Positions 37,849 through 43,041 of a DNA stretch of 43,041 nucleotides are shown piece by piece. The stretch's first letter is position 1. Each line of letters starts with the position of its first letter. The notes under the pieces are model-generated. The model had not been told where the DNA came from. It ran no database searches and was given only the letters and a program-made list of their open reading frames with translations. The stretch is taken from IMG/VR virus record IMGVR_UViG_3300036761_001467, positions 1 through 43,041 of that record. One strand, 5' to 3'. A program made the position numbers and the translations under genes. This DNA is from a virus.

Positions 37849-38223
37849 TCAGCGAATCCGGCAGGCAGGACTCCCCGCCCAAACTTCTCCGGCCGGCACG
37901 TCCCTTGTCACGACCGACCCGGCACCGACCACAGCGCCCTCGCCGATCACGTTGCAGGACTCGAGCACGATCGCACGCGCACCGATGAAGGCGCGCGCCT
38001 CGATGACGAGGGGGGAGTAGACCATGCACGGCTGACCGTTGAGGAAGTGGTCGTGGGTCAGCAGCATGGCGCCGTCGCTGACGATGGCGCCCTCGCCGAT
38101 CGTCACGTCGCAGGTGATGTCGATGTCGACGTTCCTCGCGATGAAGGCGCCCGTCTCGATCACGAGGTCGCCGCAGGGATAGCCGCGCCGGCGGTGCCGC
38201 CGGATGGTGGCGTAGCGGCTCAC
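37849..38223 (-). CDS. Left-handed β-helix acyltransferase (hexapeptide repeat)
   Basis: This 124-aa protein starts at GTG 38223 (GTGA overlap). From about residue 20 it shows hexapeptide rungs (GAFIAR, NVDIDI, CDVTIG, EGAIVS, DGAMLL, then RAFIGARAIVLESCNVIGEGAVVGAGSVVTRDVPAGEVWAGSPA), with His in THDHF as the probable base. Acyl- or acetyl-CoA-dependent sugar O-acylation is usual for this family. It is coupled to a glycosyltransferase, so the two probably build or modify one glycan. Confidence 0.85.
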   Translation of the reverse strand: MSRYATIRRHRRRGYPCGDLVIETGAFIARNVDIDITCDVTIGEGAIVSDGAMLLTHDHFLNGQPCMVYSPLVIEARAFIGARAIVLESCNVIGEGAVVGAGSVVTRDVPAGEVWAGSPACRIR

Positions 38224-38843
38224 CCGTTGCCCTGCACGTCGAACAGGTAGGGCGTGTACGGCGGCGAGTAGCCACGGCCGGCAGGGATGGACTCGAGACG
38301 CAGACCACGCTCGTCCAGCATGTAGTCGAACCCACGCGCCTTGTTGTCCCACGTGTTCGCGATGCCGTGCACGCGCGCCCTCTCGGCGCGGTTCGCCGGG
38401 TCGATCATCTTCAAGTGGTAGATGTTGAGGTCGATCGTCCGCGTCGGGTCGGCCGCCTTGATCCGCCGCTTGCCCGGGCGAAAGAACCTCGTGTGGCCCT
38501 TGCTCCCCCAGAAGCTGTCGACGCGGTAGGCGTCGGGCGTCCACATCTCGCGCAGGTGCAGGCGGTAGCGACCGGGCGCACGGCGGCTCAGCCGGCGCAG
38601 GACACGGGCGCCCCGATCCTCGAGCCGCTCGTCGGGCGCCGTCCAGTAAATCCAGTCGGGCTCCATCTCGAGGGCGATGGCGCGCAGGTCCGCGTTGCGT
38701 TGGGCACGCGGGCTCCACAGGTCCGAGCGTCCGCGCTCGTCGAGCTCGGCGAAGCCGTCCACCCACGAGAGGTTCTCGCGCAGCTGGTCGACCAGCCAGT
38801 CGGGCTCGTAGCGGTAGGCGAAGGCGGCGATGATGCGCGGCAT
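38220..38843 (-). CDS. GT-A type glycosyltransferase-like protein
   Basis: This 207-aa protein starts at ATG 38843. It begins with the GT-A Rossmann-like strand (RIIAAFAYRYEPDWLVDQLRENLSWVDGFAELDE) and has WSPRAQRNADLRAIALEMEPDWIYWTAPDERLEDRG, where the 'Asp-x-x-x-x-x-Asp' region and 'PDER' suit a family-2-like donor site. The C-terminal part (LNIYHLKMIDPANRAERARVHG... FDYMLDERG) agrees with phage GT2-like proteins. It sits between integrase and acyltransferase and could glycosylate virion or host surface (lysogenic conversion). Confidence 0.7.
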   Translation of the reverse strand: MPRIIAAFAYRYEPDWLVDQLRENLSWVDGFAELDERGRSDLWSPRAQRNADLRAIALEMEPDWIYWTAPDERLEDRGARVLRRLSRRAPGRYRLHLREMWTPDAYRVDSFWGSKGHTRFFRPGKRRIKAADPTRTIDLNIYHLKMIDPANRAERARVHGIANTWDNKARGFDYMLDERGLRLESIPAGRGYSPPYTPYLFDVQGNG

Positions 38844-38880
38844 CGTTCAAGGATGCCGTCTTCGTCACGCGGCCCGGTGC

Positions 38881-38886
38881 TATGAT
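38881..38886 (+). promoter_or_regulatory. Integrase -10 element (leaderless-type)
   Basis: TATGAT lies 8 bases before the integrase ATG at 38895. The -35 region (about 38858) is not consensus. The spacing implies a leaderless mRNA, and a weak -35 suggests regulation or an activator. Confidence 0.45.
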
Positions 38887-38894
38887 GCCGGGCG

Positions 38895-40256
38895 ATGAAG
38901 GGGGAACTGACTGGCCGGGTCCGGCCCGTCCTCGAAGACGGCCGCGCAGTCCGGGGCAAGTACCAGCTCGTCGTCAACCTGCCGTCCCTGCCCGTGCTGG
39001 ACGATCTCGGCAAGGCGGTTCTCGACGAGCAGGGCGAACCGCGGCGCCGCTACCCTGAGACGACGAAGCTCGTCAGCGCCTCGGGCGTGAAGGATTCGCA
39101 GCGTCAGCTGCAAGCGTGGGTCGCCGAGCTCGAGGCGCACAACTGCGTCGACCCCGAGCGCCTCACAGTGGCCGGCCTGGCGGCTCTCTACCTGGCGGCC
39201 GCCAAGGAGGAGCTGCGCGCCGTCAGCTGCGATACCTACGCGCGAAACCTGCGCCTCCACATCCTGCCGGCGCTCGGCGAGATGCTGGCGCGCGACCTGC
39301 GCCGTCACCACCTGTCACGCTACTACACGGACAAGCGCGCGACCCTCGCCGAGACCACGGTCTACCATCACGCCACGGCGATCAGCGCGATGTTCACCTG
39401 GGGCGAGGGTGAGGGCTACGTCGGGCAGAACCCGGCCCGGCGCGTGAAGAAGAGTTCGAAGCCGCGCCTCGTCGTGCGGCCGCGGCGCAGGGTATGGGAG
39501 ATGAGTGAGATCGTCGAGACCGTGATCGCAGCGCGCAAGACGCAGCTGCACCTGGCCGTGCTGCTGGCCGGCCTCGCCGGCCTGCGCGCAGGCGAGATCT
39601 GCGCCTTGCGGCGCGCCGACCTCGAGCTGGACCGCGGGTACTGCCGCGTCATCCACACCGTCGAGGAGACGGGCAGCTCGGCGGGCAGCGACCGTCGCCT
39701 CGTCGAGTACCCGCCGAAGGGCGGACCCGGCGTCGTGCCGCTGCCACGCTTCGCCTGCGACGAGCTCCGCAAGGCGTTCGCCGCCCAGGACGAGATGCGC
39801 CTCGCGCGGCCGGGCTGGAACCGCGAGGGCTGGGTCCTGCCCAAGGTCGACGGCGCACAGATGTGGCCCTCCACGCTCAAGGGCCAGTGGGCGCGCTGGC
39901 TCGCCGGGCACCGCCGGCGCCTGCGCAAGCGCCTCGAAGAGGATCTCGGCCGCGAGCTGCACGACGTCGAGCTCCTGCCGCGCCTCTCACTCCACGGCCT
40001 GCGCGACTCCTACGGCTCGGACGTCTTCAAGCACGAGGGCCTGAAGGCGGCTCAGGAGCGTCTACGCCACAAGGACCCCGTGGTCACGCTGCGGCACTAC
40101 GTCGAGGTCTCGGACCTCGACGAGCTCGCCGGCCTGGCCCGCATGGAGCAGGACGTGATGGCCGCCGTGTCGGCTGCCGAGGCCAGTTCGCCGGGAGATT
40201 CCCGAATCATTCCCGAGAACGTCGTCCGACTCGCTGGACGGTCGGCGAAGAAGTAG
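38895..40256 (+). CDS. int: Tyrosine recombinase integrase
   Basis: This 453-aa protein starts at ATG 38895. It has an arm-binding N-terminal domain (about 1-75), a SAM-like core-binding domain (about 90-185) and a catalytic domain with Arg231 (LRAGE), Lys275 (PPKGG), His367-x-x-Arg370 (HGLR), His392 (LRHKD) and Tyr402 (LRHYVEV). All catalytic residues are present. attP overlaps its 3' end and follows it. It integrates the phage at a tRNA-Arg gene. Confidence 0.95.
   Translation: MKGELTGRVRPVLEDGRAVRGKYQLVVNLPSLPVLDDLGKAVLDEQGEPRRRYPETTKLVSASGVKDSQRQLQAWVAELEAHNCVDPERLTVAGLAALYLAAAKEELRAVSCDTYARNLRLHILPALGEMLARDLRRHHLSRYYTDKRATLAETTVYHHATAISAMFTWGEGEGYVGQNPARRVKKSSKPRLVVRPRRRVWEMSEIVETVIAARKTQLHLAVLLAGLAGLRAGEICALRRADLELDRGYCRVIHTVEETGSSAGSDRRLVEYPPKGGPGVVPLPRFACDELRKAFAAQDEMRLARPGWNREGWVLPKVDGAQMWPSTLKGQWARWLAGHRRRLRKRLEEDLGRELHDVELLPRLSLHGLRDSYGSDVFKHEGLKAAQERLRHKDPVVTLRHYVEVSDLDELAGLARMEQDVMAAVSAAEASSPGDSRIIPENVVRLAGRSAKK
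40196..40216. promoter_or_regulatory. P-arm integrase-binding repeat
   Basis: Within the last codons of int, ATTCCCGA occurs at 40198-40205 and 40209-40216 with an 11-bp spacing. The block AGATTCCCGAATCATTCC matches the right arm copy in 17 of 18 bases. It fits an arm-type site. Confidence 0.65.
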
Positions 40257-40274
40257 CTGCAAAGCCCACAGTTT

Positions 40275-40317
40275 GCCCCCGTAGCTCAGTGGATAGAGCA
40301 CAGGTTTCCTAAACCTG
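40275..40317 (+). other. attP core: 5' half of tRNA-Arg(CCT)
   Basis: Bases 40275-40317 match tRNA positions 1-43: acceptor 5' strand GCCCCCG, D-arm GCTC...GAGC and a full anticodon arm CAGGT-TTCCTAA-ACCTG with anticodon CCT (Arg). No T-arm or acceptor 3' strand follows, so it is not a complete tRNA. The 5-bp inverted repeats around a 7-nt loop fit the strand-exchange region of a tyrosine recombinase. Confidence 0.85.
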
Positions 40318-40417
40318 TGGCCTCCTCTGACGTGGGGCCTTTCTTCCCTGCTAATCGTCCACTTTCCGCCGGACCTGCTGCCCGCAACTGTCGTGCCTGA
40401 GCGTGGAGTCGGCTGCA

Positions 40418-40438
40418 AGATTCCCGAATGATTCCTGA
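40418..40438. promoter_or_regulatory. P'-arm integrase-binding repeat
   Basis: ATTCCCGA at 40420-40427 and ATTCCTGA at 40431-40438 are 11 bp apart, mirroring the left arm. The pair brackets the attP core (62 bp left, 101 bp right). Confidence 0.65.
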
Positions 40439-40448
40439 CCTTCGAGTG

Positions 40449-41054
40449 CTAAGCGGCGCCTACGCCGGGGTTCGTTTTCGGCAGATAGCCCTTGAGCCGG
40501 CACTGCTGTATCAGCTTCGCCGCCTGGTCGGGCCGGAGCCCCAACGCCTCGGCCGTGTCGCGGCCCGGCGATCTACTCCCGGCCTTCCAGAGCTCGCGGT
40601 ATACCGTGGCGACGCACTGGTAGTCGTTGGTCGTGTAGCGGGGACGCTGGCGCGGCTTGCCGCGTGTAGTCTCCAGCCTCGCCGGTTCCAGCTCAGGCAC
40701 GCGGCCGCCCATCCGGCGCGCCAAGTCCTCGAGCATCTCGTCGCTTCTGCGGGTGACTCCCTCGTCGCCCAGCGCGCGTGCCAGCAGCGCGGCGAAGGGG
40801 AAGCGAAGGTGCGCGGCGCGCAGCGGTCGCTCGCGGAGTCTCGCGAACGGGTAGGGGTGCGGCCTGATATCGAGGCCCACGCACTCCGGCCTGCCGGCGA
40901 TCCGCTTCACGTGGAACGACAGACTCCACTCCGAACCGTCCGGGGCCCCCCAGATCGTCCCCGCCTCGTAAGGTTCGCCGCTCTCCGCCAGCACGGCCTG
41001 GCGTGACGTCGCGTCCTCCGGCGTGCCGCTCATTGGCTGTCCTGGCGTCTTCAT
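40449..41054 (-). CDS. Actinobacterial-type HTH protein, last gene of the early operon
   Basis: This 201-aa protein starts at ATG 41054 (ATGA overlap); a second ATG eight codons in is possible. The C-terminal 55 residues are an HTH (DYQCVATVYRELWKAGSRSPGRDTAEALGLRPDQAAKLIQQCRLKGYLP), a form common in actinobacterial mobile elements. The N-terminal half is mixed β (TIWGAPDGSEWSLSFHVKRIAGRPECVGLDIRP) with a helical segment (RFPFAALLARALGDEGV). It ends beside attP. A regulatory or integration-accessory role is inferred. Confidence 0.7.
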   Translation of the reverse strand: MKTPGQPMSGTPEDATSRQAVLAESGEPYEAGTIWGAPDGSEWSLSFHVKRIAGRPECVGLDIRPHPYPFARLRERPLRAAHLRFPFAALLARALGDEGVTRRSDEMLEDLARRMGGRVPELEPARLETTRGKPRQRPRYTTNDYQCVATVYRELWKAGSRSPGRDTAEALGLRPDQAAKLIQQCRLKGYLPKTNPGVGAA

Positions 41055-41257
41055 CGCGCGTCCCTCACCTTCTCCAGCGTCTCGATAAGCGCCTGACGCT
41101 GCACGTAGATCATGAGGGGCTCGAGGGCGCGATACGCGCGATGGACGACGGGAATCATGCTCTCAGCCCAGCAACGGGCGGCAGCCTCGACCTCGCGCCA
41201 CTGGCGTCGCCTCAGACGGGCCTCGTGCCGGTAGCTGTACCACTGTTCGCGTGTCAC
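41051..41257 (-). CDS. Small basic hypothetical protein (complete copy)
   Basis: This is the full 68-aa version of the gene truncated at 1-191. Its TGA overlaps the ATG of the HTH gene at 41054 as ATGA, confirming that the two ends of the window join. It begins with GTG at 41257 and is Arg-rich and helical. Confidence 0.6.
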   Translation of the reverse strand: MTREQWYSYRHEARLRRRQWREVEAAARCWAESMIPVVHRAYRALEPLMIYVQRQALIETLEKVRDAR

Positions 41258-41282
41258 GGATTCCCCCTCTCGCAGGCCGACT

Positions 41283-41747
41283 CTACGCGCCGGCGCCGGA
41301 GGATTCCAGCGTCGCCATCTCGAGCTGGCGGACATCTCGCTCAGACCCGCTCCGTTGCCGTCCGTGACGCAGGCCCCGCCTCGTGAAGCGATGCGGCCAG
41401 TCGACCAGCTCGTAGCCTGCTTCGCGCTCCACGGCGTGGATCCGCATGCGGTGGCGCCGGCGCAGCTTCCCCACGGCCTTGTTGACGTCGATCGCGTCGG
41501 CGGTGATGCCCCGGGCGGCAAGCGCGACCTGCACGTGGACGCGGCCCTCGCCGAGCGCCTTTCCCATCAGCAGGACGCTCGCCACGGCGCACAGCAGGTC
41601 GTCCGGGCCAAGGGTGCGCGCCGACCCGGCTGAGCCCGCCTGCCGCGCGCAGGCGGCGCAGAGGCAGTCCGGCTCGTCTGCGGCCCGGTAGCGCGACAGG
41701 AGGGCTCCGCAGGACGCGCAGCGGGGCCTCTCGGCGACGCTCGTCAC
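41283..41747 (-). CDS. Zinc-ribbon protein (second reading of 217-681)
   Basis: Same gene as 217-681, read again because the window passes the genome's start point. See that entry for domains and start choice. Confidence 0.6.
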   Translation of the reverse strand: MTSVAERPRCASCGALLSRYRAADEPDCLCAACARQAGSAGSARTLGPDDLLCAVASVLLMGKALGEGRVHVQVALAARGITADAIDVNKAVGKLRRRHRMRIHAVEREAGYELVDWPHRFTRRGLRHGRQRSGSERDVRQLEMATLESSGAGA

Positions 41748-42037
41748 CGGCGGCAGCCGTTCACGAGGTCGACGAACTCGGCGGTGCTGCGGATGACCCA
41801 GGTGTGGACGTGCTGGTCGGCGCGCTTCCACTGCGCCAGCACCTGGCCCGGTGAGAGCTTGCCCTTCGGCGTCTTGAACTCGACCGGCTGGCACTTGCCC
41901 GCACAGTAGAGGAAGGCGTCGGGGAGGCCCACCGTCGTGCCCGATCCGTCGGCGCGGTGCTGCCCGGCGACCTCGAGGTAGGCGTTCATGGCCCGCGCGA
42001 CCTTGAGGCACTCGGAGACGAGCTGCTTCTCAGTCAC
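41744..42037 (-). CDS. VRR-NUC nuclease (second reading of 678-971)
   Basis: Same gene as 678-971, read again in the duplicated end. The motif residues are unchanged. Confidence 0.85.
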   Translation of the reverse strand: MTEKQLVSECLKVARAMNAYLEVAGQHRADGSGTTVGLPDAFLYCAGKCQPVEFKTPKGKLSPGQVLAQWKRADQHVHTWVIRSTAEFVDLVNGCRR

Positions 42038-42320
42038 CGTTGCCGCCGGTGAAGTAGACCGTGACGAGTACGGGCGGACGCTTCGCTGAGCGCCACACGA
42101 CGAGGCGCACCGGCCCGGCGTCGTAGAGCTCTTCGCCGGTGGCGGTGCGGCCGGAGAGCTGCGCCCCGGCGGCGAGGCGCTTGAGGGCGTCGTGCGCCCC
42201 GCTGCGGCGTGCCCCGGGGACGCGGGTGAGGTAGGAATCGACCGCGTGCCAGGTGACCTCACAGGCGCCGAGACGGCGGCGGTGCCGACGTCGCGGATGG
42301 ACCCAGGCGGATGACCTCAA
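42030..42320 (-). CDS. Hypothetical TTG-start protein (second reading of 964-1254)
   Basis: Same gene as 964-1254, including the TTGA junction at its start. Confidence 0.55.
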   Translation of the reverse strand: MRSSAWVHPRRRHRRRLGACEVTWHAVDSYLTRVPGARRSGAHDALKRLAAGAQLSGRTATGEELYDAGPVRLVVWRSAKRPPVLVTVYFTGGNGD

Positions 42321-42643
42321 CGGTCGCCGCGCTGGAAGTGGACGCAGCCGAAGTCGGGCGGCACGATCGGGAACGCCGGCACGATCGGGAACGCCGTGTC
42401 GAAGGCGTCGCTGACGGCCTCGTTCGTGCACTCGGCGCCGTACATGAAGGCGCACGCCTCGTCGAAGGCGTCGCTGACGGCCTCGTTCGTGCACTCGGCG
42501 CCGTACATGAAGGCGCACGCCTCGCAACGCACGACGGGGGCGGCGTCGAGGATGGCGAAGACGGCCTTGTTGAGGACGTTGCCCCGGTAATCCAGCGCCG
42601 TCCGTAGCTCGTTCCTGCTGATGAGGTCGTCGGTGGCGGTCAT
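42317..42643 (-). CDS. Duplicated-core zinc protein (second reading of 1251-1577)
   Basis: Same gene as 1251-1577, including both internal tandem repeats, so the repeats are present in both readings. Confidence 0.75.
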   Translation of the reverse strand: MTATDDLISRNELRTALDYRGNVLNKAVFAILDAAPVVRCEACAFMYGAECTNEAVSDAFDEACAFMYGAECTNEAVSDAFDTAFPIVPAFPIVPPDFGCVHFQRGDR

Positions 42644-43041
42644 GCGACCTCCTCCTCGGCGGCGAGGATGCACAGGCGCAGACCGTGGTCGCGCCGGCTG
42701 ACGCGCTCGTGCAGGTTCCGCTCCCGGCCGTCCTCCTCGCCGCTGACGATGAAGTCGGCGAGGTCGCCGGTGTAGCCGGAGAACGTGACGTAGTCGGCGA
42801 CCAGCTCGAGGTAGGTCGTGTTCTCACCGATCTCGGTGACGTGCGGCTCCGGGTCGTTCGGCCAGAGGACCACGACGCAGGGAGACTTGGTGTCCGTCGC
42901 CCGCTGCTGCGCCAGGCCCGCCACGGCGGCGTCGAACTCCGCCAGGGCTTCGACTGCTTCGGACAGCTTCTCTTCGGCCTTGCCGATCGACTTCTCCCGG
43001 CGGTCGACGTCTGCTTCGAGGCGCCTGCGGACGACCGCGAG
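42640..43041 (-). CDS. Coiled-coil hypothetical protein, 5' end cut by window edge
   Basis: Same gene as 1574-2014 with its first 13 or so codons beyond the right edge. The complete copy is near the left edge. Confidence 0.65.
   Translation of the reverse strand, partial: LAVVRRRLEADVDRREKSIGKAEEKLSEAVEALAEFDAAVAGLAQQRATDTKSPCVVVLWPNDPEPHVTEIGENTTYLELVADYVTFSGYTGDLADFIVSGEEDGRERNLHERVSRRDHGLRLCILAAEEEVA

Larger units (their letters stand above)
41067..43041. repeat. Second copy of the end duplication
   Basis: This copy matches bases 1-1975 in all reading frames examined. It shows that base 41066 is followed by base 1 of the genome; genes crossing the join are complete only when the window is closed into a circle of 41,066 bp. 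Confidence 0.95.

Noticed and set aside
40275-40350. Complete tRNA-Arg gene
   Set aside because: The T-arm and 3' acceptor strand are missing; after the anticodon stem the sequence diverges. It is an attachment core, not a functional tRNA.
1-43041. CRISPR array or insertion sequence
   Set aside because: No evenly spaced repeats with distinct spacers and no transposase were seen. The repeats present are coding duplications or the window's end overlap.
41067-43041. Long terminal repeats of a transposon
   Set aside because: The repeat boundaries fall inside genes and there is no transposase; circular overlap explains them.

Overview
The window is a high-GC temperate siphophage-type genome, most likely from an actinomycete (Actinomycetota) host. 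Evidence for this is the strong GC bias, frequent GTG/TTG starts, HK97-type head genes, a long tape measure, an integrase, and part of a tRNA-Arg(CCT) gene used as the attachment site. Bases 1-1975 recur at 41067-43041 at an exact offset of 41,066. The sequence is therefore best read as a circular (or terminally redundant) genome of 41,066 bp, with 1,975 bp read twice.

Layout, with nearly everything on the minus strand (read right to left): 38.8-37.8 kb is a glycosyltransferase and a hexapeptide acyltransferase. 37.7-34.3 kb is the packaging block (zinc protein, PLD-like protein, small and large terminase, LSm-like protein). 34.3-32.7 kb is the portal. 32.7-27.5 kb is an unusual insert of five proteins, including three large appendage-like ones. 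27.5-25.3 kb is the prohead protease and HK97-fold capsid, closed by a strong terminator. 25.2-22.0 kb is a Stealth-like glycosyltransferase, small head proteins, an amidase endolysin, a 40-aa membrane peptide and head-tail connectors. 22.0-11.8 kb is the tail: tube protein, frameshifted G/GT chaperone, gp10-like protein, tape measure, and minor tail/hub proteins. 11.8-9.3 kb holds a spanin-like protein, regulators, HNH protein, transglycosylase and holin.

8.4-9.2 kb is the control region: a small HTH gene with a leaderless-type promoter, a leftward promoter with a 15-bp dyad in its spacer, a converging rightward promoter beside a second dyad, and a plus-strand membrane-protein gene ending at a bidirectional terminator. 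The early operon runs left from 8.56 kb through base 1 (=41067) to 40449. Almost every gene pair overlaps by ATGA/GTGA/TTGA. It encodes excisionase-like HTH proteins, a possible annealing recombinase, a Snf2-type helicase fused to a DNA methyltransferase, a replication initiator with iteron-like repeats in its gene, a helicase-loader candidate, a VRR-NUC nuclease and several zinc-ribbon proteins. It has no polymerase or primase, so replication probably recruits the host machinery.

The plus-strand integrase (38895-40256) sits directly before attP. attP carries the 5' half of tRNA-Arg(CCT), flanked by two paired arm-type repeats. Integration would rebuild the host tRNA with its 5' half and upstream DNA supplied by the phage. 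All functional names are read from sequence patterns only; no database search was run.
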